Source of the DNA: Lewinellaceae bacterium
GTDB taxonomy: Bacteria; Bacteroidota; Bacteroidia; Chitinophagales; Saprospiraceae
Length of the DNA stretch: 64,000 nucleotides
Assembly (NCBI GenBank): GCA_020636075.1
Contig: JACJYO010000006.1
Coordinates: 310,001 to 374,000, forward strand
Direction of reading: 5' to 3'
Part shown: positions 22,358-34,900 of the stretch, piece after piece
Position numbering within the stretch: position 1 is the first letter of the stretch
Layout of the letters: each line of letters starts with the position of its first letter
Notes under the pieces: generated by a model
The model's input: only the letters and a program-made list of their open reading frames with translations
Told to the model about the DNA's origin: nothing
Database searches by the model: none
Made by a program: the position numbers and the translations under genes

Positions 22358-22395
22358 AGTAACGGACAGAATACAGAATTCACATTCCTCATACG

Positions 22396-22427
22396 TTCGA
22401 CAATTGGATGATTGGAGGTTATCTTTG
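22396..22427 (+). promoter_or_regulatory. Candidate Bacteroidota-type promoter of the giant adhesin
   Basis: TATCTTTG at 22420-22427 matches the Bacteroidota -7 consensus TAnnTTTG exactly. TTCG at 22396-22399, 20 bases upstream, is a near match to the -33 TTTG box. This predicts a leader of about 105 bases before the ATG at 22539. It is sequence match only. Confidence 0.45.
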
Positions 22428-22538
22428 TATTCTCAAATACTGATTAGGTTTAATCTGTCAGAATTCATTTCCCACTATTTCGCGCTTCCAGTAACGAGTT
22501 TATTTCCTGTTGTGTATTTAATACAACAGGTGCTTTAA

Positions 22539-22940
22539 TTGTATTGGTTTAACCAAATGACATCTGTTATGATCCCATTTTTGCTACATTTTTCCGAAAA
22601 CCGCCCGGGTTTTATTCTCAGCCTTGTTAAACGGATTTTTTTTCAAAAAACAATTCCTGCCGGAGCATGGTGCATGCTTCCCGTGCTCTTGTTTTTTTAT
22701 ACCTCGGCATTTAGCCAGCAGGTTTGCCAAACGTATGCTACCCCTGGCACATATACATTTACCATTCCTGCTGGTGTAACTAGTGTGACGACCAGCGTGT
22801 GGGGAGCCGGTGGCGGCGGTGGTCATAGCGATGATGCGGCGGCAGCGAGTCAGTTCTGCAGGCGGCGGCGGCGGCGGCGGCGGCGGCTTTTTCGACCGGA
22901 ACTTTTGCAGTTACACCCGGCCAAACTATTACGGTCGTAG
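22539..22940 (+). CDS. Adhesin fragment: signal peptide and start of Gly-rich domain
   Basis: The frame encodes a hydrophobic leader (WCMLPVLLFFYTSAFSQ) and then TYTFTIPAGVTSVTTSVWGAGGGGG, the start of a known secreted glycine-rich domain. Alternative starts are the ATGs at 22557 and 22569. The correct frame is lost near 22855 and changes again at the TTTTT run 22888-22892. Further shifts before 23165 finish a Gly-rich domain ending in NGANGAVILCWAC. Confidence 0.6.
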   Translation: MYWFNQMTSVMIPFLLHFSENRPGFILSLVKRIFFQKTIPAGAWCMLPVLLFFYTSAFSQQVCQTYATPGTYTFTIPAGVTSVTTSVWGAGGGGGHSDDAAAASQFCRRRRRRRRRLFRPELLQLHPAKLLRS

Positions 22941-25900
22941 TTGGGGCAGGCGGCGCAGGCGGTGATGATGATGGAGTTCCGGGGAGTGCGGGTGGCTTTT
23001 CAAGGCAACTTATCTGGCCAGCCAGATCACTGCCAATGGCGGTGGTGGTGGCGGTGCTGCAACTGGTACCACTTCTCCGGGCGCAGGCGGAGCCGGCGGC
23101 GGTGGTTCCGGCGGTTCCGGTGGGTTTACTGGTGGTAGCGGGCCAATGGTACAAACGATGCAGGCGGCGGCGGCGGTGGCGGCGCCGGCAATGCTAACAA
23201 TGGATCTCCGGGATCGCTTGCCGTTGGAAACAACGGCGGTAATGGTGGTGCCGGTGGTACGGTAGGCGGAGGTAATGGCGGAAATGGAGGCGATGATAAC
23301 GATGCGGGATTTAATGGAGCCACTTACGGCGGCGGTGGCGGTGGAACCGGCGATAATGCCTCTAATTCCGAAAGTGGCGGTAATGGCGCCAATGGCGCAG
23401 TCATTCTTTGTTGGGCATGCACCCAGCCCGTTTTGAGCACCGTGGTGACAAATGTTTTGTGCAACGGCAGCTCAACAGGCGCGATTGATTTAACTGTTTC
23501 GGGCGGCGTCGAGCCGTTTACTTACGTTTGGGCAAACCTGGCTGGTTCTCCTGACCCGGAAGACCGGACGAATTTGCCGGCCGGCACCTATACGGTGACC
23601 GTAACCGGCTCGGATGGTTGCACGGCTTCTGTTTCCGCTACAGTTACCCAACCGGCTGCCCTGGTTTTAACCCGGACAATTGGCAATGCAACGTGTACTA
23701 ACGCCAATGGTTCCATTGATCTGACCGTAACGGGAGGGACCAGCCCCTACAGTTATAATTGGTCAAATATACCCGGAACAAGTGACCCGGAAGACCAATC
23801 CAACCTGTCGCCCGGCACCTATACCGTAACCGTGACCGACGCAAATGGCTGTGTCGGTACCTCATCGGCGACGGTAGGCAACAGTTCCAGCCTGAGTCTG
23901 AGCCGGGTGATTACCAATGTGCTGTGCCGGGGTGAGGCAACCGGCGCCATTGATCTGACCGTAAACAATGGCACTGGCCCCTATACCTACAACTGGTCAA
24001 ACATTCCGGGAAATAATGATCCGGAGGATTTGACCGGACTGACTTCCGGAACCTATACCGTTACCGTTACCGATGCTTTGGGCTGCTCCGGCACCTCTTC
24101 GGCGACGATAACGCAACCCTCCTCGGCACTGGATGTGGAAATCGATGATGTCGACAATGCGACCTGCGGTAACTCAAACGGGGCTATTGATATCGATGTG
24201 TCGGGTGGCACTGGTTCCAGAACATATTTGTGGTCTTCCGGCCAAACCTCGCAGGATTTGTCCAATATTCCTGCAGGAACCTACACGGTTACGGTGACTG
24301 ATGCAAATGGCTGCACGGCCACAGCTTCGGCTAATGTATCGAACTCCAATGGCCCAAGTATCAGCAAGTCAATTACAAATGTATTGTGCAACGGCGCCTC
24401 GACAGGGGCAATAGACATATCGGTATCTGGCGGCGGTGGCACCTCGTATACGTATATGTGGTCGAATGGCGCTACAACACAAGACCTGACGGGATTGCCT
24501 GCGGGGACGTATACGGTTACCGTAACTTCAAACGTCGGTTGTTCCACGGTAAACGTGTCTACGGTTACACAACCTTCGGCATTAGCACTGAGCATTGTCG
24601 AAGAAACCGGGACCTGTGGCAGTTCCGGCAATTTGCTCAACCTGTCGGTTTCCGGCGGGGATACGCCTTATGATTATTTGTGGTCATCCGGACAAACCAC
24701 CCAGGATATCAGTAATGTGCCGGCAGGAACGTATACAGTGACGGTGACTGATGACAGTAATTGCACCGCAACGGCCTCCATTACCGCCCAGGGTAGTTCG
24801 CAAGGCCAATGCCCGCCGGCAGGATTTCCAACGCCGGGTAATACCTGTGCAGAAGCACCGCTGCTCTGTCAAAGTCTGGACGGCTATTGCACAACAATCA
24901 ATAACAACAATATCCCCCAAACTTTTCCGGGCTGTAACAGCCCATGGGAACTGAACAACGATGAGTGGTTTGCCTTTTATGCCGGCTCTACCACGATATC
25001 CATTCAAATAACACCTTGTAATTGTAACGGCTCCGGTACGACGGGTATGCAGGGGGGGATTTATTCCAATTGCGGCAGCCCCAGTTGGGTAAGCATGGCA
25101 TTGCAATGTTCCTGTACCGAAGATCCGTTCACCCTGCAATCTTCTAACTTTGTTGTTGGACAAATTTATTATTTCGTCCTCGATGGTTGTGACGGCGATG
25201 TGTGTGATTATTCTATTGAAATATTATCCGGCTCTATGGGCACCTGTTGCAATATGGCATTATCGACCTCGGCAACCGACGTGCTGTGCAACGGTGCTGC
25301 AACAGGCTCCATAAACCTTACCGTCACGGGCGGAACAGCGCCCTTTACGTATTCGTGGACGGGCGGTTCGACCAGTGAGGACCCCAGCGGCTTGCCTGCC
25401 GGGACGTATACTGTGACCGTGACGGATGCAAATGGTTGTTCGGAAACCGCAACGGCGACAATTGCCCAGCCGTCCGTTTTGAGTCTGACGATTGATCAAA
25501 TTAGTGCGACTTGTTTGAATTTATCCAACGGTTCTATTGATTTGAACGTAAGTGGTGGTACGCCATCCTATACCTATGCCTGGTCGAATGGCGCTACGGT
25601 GCAGGACCCCGGCGGCCTGAATGCCGGTGCGTACACCGTAACCGTAACGGATCAAAATGGCTGCGCACAAACGACTTCAGCTACGGTTGCTACTTCTTCC
25701 TGTTCCGGTGGTGGCCCTTGCGATGCGACGCGTTGGACCCAAGGTGGCGCCTGGGTGGGTGGGTGCCCTAATGCAGCAGGACTGATTGATGATGGCGCTT
25801 CTGCAAACGGCGGCATTGTTCGTTGTGGAAACAGTGCCGATACCCAATCGAATATTCACCCGAATAGTTGCTATGATCCCAATGCATTTACAGCGACCCT

Positions 25901-28900
25901 TGGCGGTACTTGTATTGATCCGAACGACGGCAGTCCGACCTCGATAACCCTTCCGTTGCCCTGTCAGCAAGTGCTTTGGTTTAATTTCGATGTGCGCGCC
26001 TTTGCGGGCGGTTATGATTTTCAGGTAGTTGGCGGCATGGATGATATCGCCTGGATATTGTATTACTCTACAGACCAAACAAATTGCCTGGGCACATATA
26101 CCCCCGGGCTTTCGGGAAATTGCAACAGTTTGGCCTATTATACCTGCGGTACCAATTTTACAGGTTGGGCCAACCAACAGTTTACCGCACCTATTTTTGA
26201 TAAAACGACCAACGTTTACCTACTGGTCTGGGATCAGGGTTTTAGCCAGGGTAATACAACGGACGATGATTTTAGCGTCACTTTCAAAGCGCAGAGTGGC
26301 TGTGGCGAAACACAGGATTGTGCATTGTTTTCAAATGGTATTCCTGAAATTAGCTGCAATCCCGATGGTTCGTATACCGTGACCCAGGAACTTTATGGCC
26401 TGAATACGACCGTATCAGTGTCGGCGCCGAATGCCACGACAATAGCAACCAGCCCGGATCCTTTGGTTTTTACTAATTTAGGCGAAAACCCGGCAGTAAC
26501 AAGCGGTTCTGTATCGGCAATTTTTCCACCGGGTACGGATTATGAAATTACCCTGACCCCGGCCGGCTCGGGTGAAAATTGCAACCCGATTATTATTCAG
26601 GGTACAGCACCCGATTGCTGTATGGTGCTTGCAGATGCCGGACCCGACAAAAACATTTGTTTTGGAACGAGTACAACGATCGGTGGAGCTCCGGCGGGAA
26701 GTGGAACAGGTACTTTGTCCTATGAATGGTCTCCAGCCGATGGGCTTTCTTCGACAACAATTTCGAATCCTCAGGCTAATCCCGCAAACAGCACAGTTTA
26801 TACACTGACTGTAACCAGTGCCTTGGGTTGTTCTGCAACCTCCTCCATGACGGTGACGGTAAACCCCGCACTTATTTTAAGTTCAAGCGGAACTAATGTC
26901 TTATGCAGTAGCGACGGTTATGGCTCGATTGACCTTACTGTAACCGGAGGAACACCGGGCTATACTTATGCCTGGTCAAATTTATTTACCGGGGAAGATC
27001 CGTCAGGGTTGGCGGTAGGTACGTACACCGTGACGGTGACAGATGGAAATAACTGCACGGCTACCCATGAGCAGACAATTGCAGCACAAGACCAGACGCC
27101 GCCGGTAATTACTTGTCCGCCAACGGCTACGGTAGATTGCCCCACAATTCCAACCCCAGGGGTGACCGGAACGGCAACTGCTTCAGATAATTTTGATCCC
27201 AACCCTGCAATAACCTATGCAGATGGTCCTCCTGTGACTGGAGCTTGTCCGGAGGCTTATTCTTTTGTGCGCACCTGGACGGCTACTGATGTTTGCGAAT
27301 TGACATCCGCCTGTCTGCAAACCATAAATGTAGTTGATGTAACGCCACCGGTTTTTGACGCGCCACCGGCTTCTGTAACCGTTGAATGTATTGATGATTT
27401 ACCGGGAATGGTCTCCCTCGATTGGACAGACGCCTGTGAGGGATTTGGTTCCGTTACCGGAAATGATGTAAGTGACAATGCGAGTTGTCCGGAAACAATT
27501 ACACGCACCTGGACGTACACGGATGCCTGCGGAAATGTAGGGTCAACTTTTCAACTAATTGTTGTACAAGATATTTCAGTGCCGGTAATCTCAACCGCTG
27601 CCAACAGCGGTGATCTGGGCTGTAACCCAACGGTAGTTGCGCCAACCTTTACCGGACTGGACAACTGCGAAGGGACCTTCATCCCAATGGTAACGACCAC
27701 CGGTCCGAGCAATACGGGTTGCGCCTACACGCAAACCTGGTTGGCCAACTACACCGACGGCTGTAACAATGCCGCCATCGAACAAAGCATCACCTACACC
27801 TGGACGCAGGATACGGAGCCGCCAGTAATTTCCACCACGGCGAGCAGCGGCGATCTGGGCTGTAATCCAACAGTAGTTGCGCCAACCTTTACCGGCACAG
27901 ACAATTGCGAAGGGGCTTTCCTTCCAACGGTAACGACCACTGGTCCGAGCAACACGGGTTGTGCGTACACGCAAACCTGGTTGGCCAACTACACGGATGG
28001 CTGCGGCAACCCGGCTGATGAAGTCAGCATTACCTACACCTGGACGCAAGACAGCGAAGCGCCAGTGATCTCGACCACAGCCAACAGCGGTGATCTGGGC
28101 TGCAACCCAACAGTAGTTGCGCCAACCTTTACCGGACTGACAACTGCGAAGGGACCTTCATCCCAACGGTAACGACCACCGGTCCGAGCAATACGGGTTG
28201 CGCCTACACGCAAACCTGGCTTGCCAACTACACCGACGGCTGTAACAATGCCGCCATAGAACAAAGCATCACCTACACCTGGACGCAGGATACCGAGGCG
28301 CCAGTGTAATTTCCACCACGGCGAGCAGCGGCGACTCTGGGCTGTAACCCAACGGTAGTTGCGCCAACCTTTACCGGCACAGACAATTGCGAAGGCACTT
28401 TCCTTCCAACGGTAACGACTGCCGGTCCGAGCAACACGGGTTGTGCGTACACGCAAACCTGGTTGGCCAACTATACCGACGGCTGTAATAATGCGGCTGA
28501 TGAAGTCAAATCACCACCTACACCTGGACGCAAGACAGCGAAGCGCCAGTAATTTCCACCACAGCCACAGCGGTGATCTGGGCTGTAAACCCAACAGTAG
28601 TTGCGCCAACCTTTACCGGACTGGACAATTGCGAAGGGCCTTCCTTCCAACGGTAACGACCACCGGTCCGAGCAACACGGGTTGCGCGTACACGCAAACC
28701 TGGTTGGCCAACTACACGGATGGCTGCGGTAACCCGGCTGATGAAGTCAGCATCACCTACACCTGGACACAGGATACGGAGGCGCCGGTAATTTCCACCA
28801 CGGCCACAAGCGGTGATCTGGGCTGTAACCCAACGGTAGTTGCGCCAACATTTACCGGCCTTGACAATTGCGAAGGGCCCTTCCTTCCAACAGTAACAAC

Positions 28901-31900
28901 CACCGGTCCGAGCAATACCGGTTGTGCGTACACGCAAACCTGGTTGGCCAACTACACCGACGGCTGTAATAATGCGGCTGATGAAGTCGGCATCACCTAC
29001 ACCTGGACGCAAGACAGCGAAGCGCCAGTGATCTCGACCACGGCGAGCAGTGGCAACCTGGGCTGTAACCCAACGGTAGTTGCGCCAACATTTACCGGCC
29101 TTGACAATTGCGAAGGGCCCTTCCTTCCAACAGTAACAACCACCGGTCCAAGCAACACGGGTTGCGCGTACACGCAAACCTGGTTGGCCAACTACACCGA
29201 TGCATGCAACAATGCAGCTGATGAAGTCAGCATCACCTACACCTGGACACAGGATACGGAGGCGCCAGTAATTTCCACCACGGCCACAAGTGGTGATCTG
29301 GGCTGCAACCCAACGGTAGTTGCGCCAACCTTTACCGGACTGGACAACTGCGAAGGGACCTTCATCCCAACGGTAACGACCACCGGTCCGAGCAATACCG
29401 GTTGCGCGTACACGCAAACCTGGTTTGGCCAACTACACCGATGCATGCAACAATGCGGCTGTTGAAGTCAGCATCACCTACACCTGGACACAGGATACCG
29501 AGGCGCCAGTAATTTCCACCACGGCCACAAGCGGCGATCTGGGCTGCAACCCAACGGTAGTTGCGCCAACATTTACCGGACTGGACAATTGCGAAGGCAC
29601 CTTCCTCCCAACGGTAACGACCACCGGTCCGAGCAACACGGGTTGCGCGTACACGCAAACCTGGTTGGCGAACTACACCGACGGCTGCAACAATGCGCTA
29701 TCGAACAAAGCATCACCTACACCTGGACACAGGACGGAGGCACCAGTAATTTCCACCACGGCCACAAGCGGTGATCTCCAACCAACGGCGTTGCGCCAAT
29801 ATTTACCGGACTGCGAAGATCTGGGCTGTAACGACAACGGTAGTTGCGCCAACCTTTACCGGACTGGACCGATGCAAACAATGCAGAAGGCACATTACAC
29901 CAACAGTAACGACCACCGGTCCGAGCAACGACCTGGTTGCAACGGTACACGCAAACCTGGTTGGCCAGGCTTCACGGATGGCTGCCGGTCAACAATGCGG
30001 CTGATGAAACCTGGTTGGCACCTACACCTGGACCCGGCTGATGATACCGACACAGGATACGCCGCGCCAGTAATTTCCACCACGGCCAACAGCGGTGATC
30101 TGGGCTGTAACCCAACGGTAGTTGCGCCAACATTTACCGGACTGGACAACTTGCGAAGGCACCTTCCTTCCAACGGTAACGACCACCGGTCCGAGCAATA
30201 CGGGTTGCGCGTACACGCAAACCTGGTTGGCGAACTACACGGATGGCTGCGGTAATGCGGCTGATGAAGTCAGCATCACCTACACCTGGACGCAGGATAC
30301 CGAGGCGCCAGTGATCTCGACCACGGCCAACAGCGGTGACCTGGGCTGCAACCCAACGGTAGTTGCGCCAACCTTTACCGGCACAGACAATTGCGAAGGC
30401 ACCTTCCTTCCAACGGTAACGACCACCGGTCCGAGCAATACGGGTTGTGCCTACACGCAAACCTGGTTGGCCAACTACACGGACGGTTGTAACAATGCGG
30501 CTATCGAACAAAGCATCACCTACACCTGGACGCAGGATACGGAGGCGCCAGTGATTTCCACCACGGCCACAAGCGGCGATCTGGGCTGTAACCCAACGGT
30601 AGTTGCGCCAACATTTACCGGACTGGACAATTGCGAAGGCACATTCCTCCCAACGGTAACGACCACCGGTCCAAGCAACACGGGTTGCGCGTACACGCAA
30701 ACCTGGTTGGCCAACTACACCGATGCATGCAACAATGCGGCTGATGAAGTCAGCATCACCTACACCTGGACACAGGATACGGAGGCGCCAGTGATCTCGA
30801 CCACGGCCGCAAGCGGTGATCTGGGCTGCAACCCAACGGTAGTTGCGCCAACATTTACCGGACTGGACAATTGCGAAGGCACCTTCCTTCCAACGGTAAC
30901 GACCACCGGTCCGAGCAACACGGGGTTGTGCCTACACGCAAACCTGGTTGGCCAACTACACCGATGCATGCAACAATGCGGCTATCGAACAAAGCATCAC
31001 CTACACCTGGACGCAGGATACCGAGGCGCCAGTGATTTCCACCACCGCCAACAGCGGTGATCTGGGCTGTAACCCAACGGTAGTTGCGCCAACATTTACC
31101 GGCACTGGACAATTGCGAAGGGCACCTTCCTTCCAACAGTAACGACCACCGGTCCGAGCAATACGGGTTGCGCGTACACGCAAACCTGGCTGGCTAACTA
31201 CACCGATGGCTGCAACAATGCGGCTGATGAAGTCAGCATCACCTACACCTGGACGCAGGATACCGAGGCGCCAGTAATTTCCACCACAGCCAACAGCGGT
31301 GATCTGGGCTGTAACCCAACGGTAGTTGCGCCAACCTTTACCGGACTGGACAATTGCGAAGGCACCTTCCTTCCAACGGTAACGACCACCGGTCCGAGCA
31401 ATACGGGTTGTGCGTACACGCAAACCTGGCTAGCCAACTACACCGACGGCTGCAACAATGCGGCTATAGAACAAAGCATCACCTACACCTGGACGCAGGA
31501 TACCGAGGCGCCGGTAATCTCAACCGCCACGGCCAACAGCGGTGATCTGGGCTGCAACCCAACAGTAGTTGCGCCAACATTTACCGGACTGGATAATTGC
31601 GAAGGCACCTTCTTCCCAACGGTAACGACCACCGGCCCGAGCAACACGGGTTGCGCGTACACGCAAACCTGGCTTGCCAATTACACCGATGGCTGCGGCA
31701 ACCCGGCTGATGAAGTCGGCATCACCTACACCTGGACGCAGGATACCGAGGCGCCGGTAATTTCCACCACGGCCAACAGCGGTGATCTGGGCTGCAACCC
31801 AACGGTAGTTGCGCCAACATTTACCGGACTGGACAACTGTGAAGGGGCCTTCCTTCCAACGGTAACGACCTCCGGTTCTAGCAACACAGGTTGTGCCTAC

Positions 31901-34900
31901 ACGCAAACCTGGCTGGCGAACTACACCGATGCATGCAACAATGCAGCTGATGAAGTCAGCATCACCTACACCTGGACACAGGATACCGAGGCGCCAGTGA
32001 TCTCGACCACTGCCACAAGCGGTGATCTGGGCTGTAACCCAACGGTAGTTGCGCCAACATTTACCGGACTGGACAACTGCGAAGGCACATTCATCCCAAC
32101 GGTAACGACCACCGGTCCGAGCAACACAGGTTGCGCGTACACGCAAACCTGGCTGGCGAACTACACGGATGGCTGTAACAATGCGGCTATCGAACAAAGC
32201 ATCACCTACACCTGGACGCAGGATACGGAGGCGCCAGTGATCTCGACCACGGCCAACAGCGGCGATCTGGGCTGTAACCCAACGGTAATTGCGCCAACCT
32301 TTACCGGCACAGACAACTGCGAAGGGACCTTCCTTCCAACGGTAACGACCACCGGTCCAAGCAACACGGGTTGCGCCTACACGCAAACCTGGTTGGCCAA
32401 CTACACCGATGCATGCAACAATGCGGCTATCGAACAAAGCATCACCTACACCTGGACACAGGATACCGAGGCGCCAGTAATTTCCACCACGGCCAACAGC
32501 GGTGATCCTGGGCTGTAACCCAACGGTAGTTGCGCCAACCTTTACCGGACTGGACAACTGCGAAGGCACCTTCCTCCCAACGGTAACGACCACCGGTCCG
32601 AGCAACACGGGTTGCGCGTACACGCAAACCTGGTTGGCCAACTACACGGACGGCTGCAACAATGCGGCTATCGAACAAAGCATCACCTACACCTGGACGC
32701 AGGATACCGGAGGCGCCAGTAATTTCCACCACGGCCAACAGCGGTGATCTGGGCTGCAACCCAACGGTAGTTGCGCCAACCTTTACCGGACTGGACAATT
32801 GCGAAGGCACCTTCCTTCCAACGGTAACGACCACCGGTCCGAGCAACACGGGTTGCGCCTACACGCAAACCTGGTTGGCCAACTACACGGATGGTTGCGG
32901 CAATGCGGCTATGAAGTCAGCATCACCTACACCTGGACGCAGGATACCGAGGCGCCAGTAATCTCCACCACGGCCAACAGCGGTGATCTGGGCTGTAATC
33001 CAACAGTAGTTGCGCCAACCTTTACCGGCACAGACAATTGCGAAGGGCCTTCCTTCCAACGGTAACGACCACCGGTCCAAGCAACACGGGTTGCGCCTAC
33101 ACGCAAACCTGGTTGGCCAACTACACGGATGGTTGTAACAATGCGGCTGATGAAGTCAGCATCACCTACACCTGGACACAGGATACCGAGGCGCCAGTAA
33201 TTTCCACCACAGCCAACAGCGGTGATCTGGGCTGCAACCCAACGGTAGTTGCGCCAACCTTTACCGGACTGGACAATTGCGAAGGGCTTTCCTTCCTTCC
33301 AACGGTAACGACCACCGGTCCGAGCAACACGGGTTGCGCGTACACGCAAACCTGGTTGGCCAACTACACCGATGGTTGCAACAATGCGGCTATCGAACAA
33401 AGCATCACCTACACCTGGACACAGGATACCGAGGCGCCAGTAATTTCCACCACGGCCAGCAGCGGTGATCTGGGCTGTAACCCAACGGTAGTTGCGCCAA
33501 CCTTTACCGGACTGGACAACTGCGAAGGCACCTTCCTCCCAACGGTAACGACCACCGGTCCGAGCAATACGGGTTGCGCGTACACGCAAACCTGGTTGGC
33601 CAACTACACCGATGCATGCAACAATGCGGCTATCGAACAAAGCATCACCTACACCTGGACGCAGGATACCGAGGCGCCGGTAATTTCCACCACGGCCAAC
33701 AGCGGTGATCTGGGCTGTAACCCAACGGTAGTTGCGCCAACCTTTACCGGACTGGACAATTGCGAAGGCACCTTCCTTCAACAGTAACGACCACCGGTCC
33801 GAGCAATACGGGTTGCGCGTACACGCAAACCTGGCAAACCCTGTTGGCGAACTACACCGATGCATGCAACAATGCGGCTATGAAGTCAGCATCACCTACA
33901 CCTGGACACAGGATACCGAGGCGCCAGTGATCTCGACCACTGCCACAGCGGTGATCTGGGCTGCAACCCAACGGTAGTTGCGCCAACCTTTACCGGACTG
34001 GACAATTGCGAAGGCACCTTCATCCCAACGGTAACGACCACCGGTCCGAGCAACACGGGTTGCGCGTACACGCAAACCTGGCTTGGCCAACTACACCGAT
34101 GGCTGCGGTAATGCGGCTGATCGAAGTCAGCATCACCTACACCTGGACGCAGGATACCGAGGCGCCAGTAATTTCCACCACGGCGAACAGTGGCGATCGG
34201 TGATCTGGGCTGCAACCCAACGGTAGTTGCGCCAACCTTTACCGGACTGGACAATTGCGAAGGGGCTTTCCTTCCAACGGTAACGACCACCGGTCCGAGC
34301 AACACGGGTTGCGCGTACACGCAAACCTGGCTTGCCAACTACACCGATGGCTGCGGCAATGCGGCTATCGAACAAAGCATCACCTACACCTGGACGCAAG
34401 ATACCGAAGCGCCGGTAATTTCCACCACAGCCAGCAGCGGTGATCTGGGCTGTAATCCAACGGTAGTTGCGCCAACCTTTACCGGACTGGACAATTGCGA
34501 AGGGGCCTTCCTTCCAACGGTAACGACCACCGGTCCGAGCAACACGGGTTGCGCGTACACGCAAACCTGGTTGGCCAACTACACGGATGGTTGTAACAAT
34601 GCGGCTATCGAACAAAGCATCACCTACACCTGGACACAGGATACGGAGGCGCCGGTAATTTCCACCACGGCGAGCAGTGGCGACTTGGGCTGTAATCCAA
34701 TAGTAGTTGCGCCAACCTTTACCGGACTGGATAATTGCGAAGGGGCTTTCCTTCCAACGGTAACGACCACCGGTCCGAGCAACACAGGTTGCGCGTACAT
34801 GCAAACCTGGCTGGCGAACTACACGGACGGCTGTAACAATGCCGCCGTTGAAGTCAGCATCACCTACACCTGGACGCAAGACAGCGAAGTGCCAGTAATC

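Noticed and set aside
22856..22892. GGC microsatellite as a phase-variation switch
   Set aside because: Changes in a 3-base repeat do not alter the frame; the shifts lie beside it, one at the T run, and similar shifts occur at runs in many other genes.
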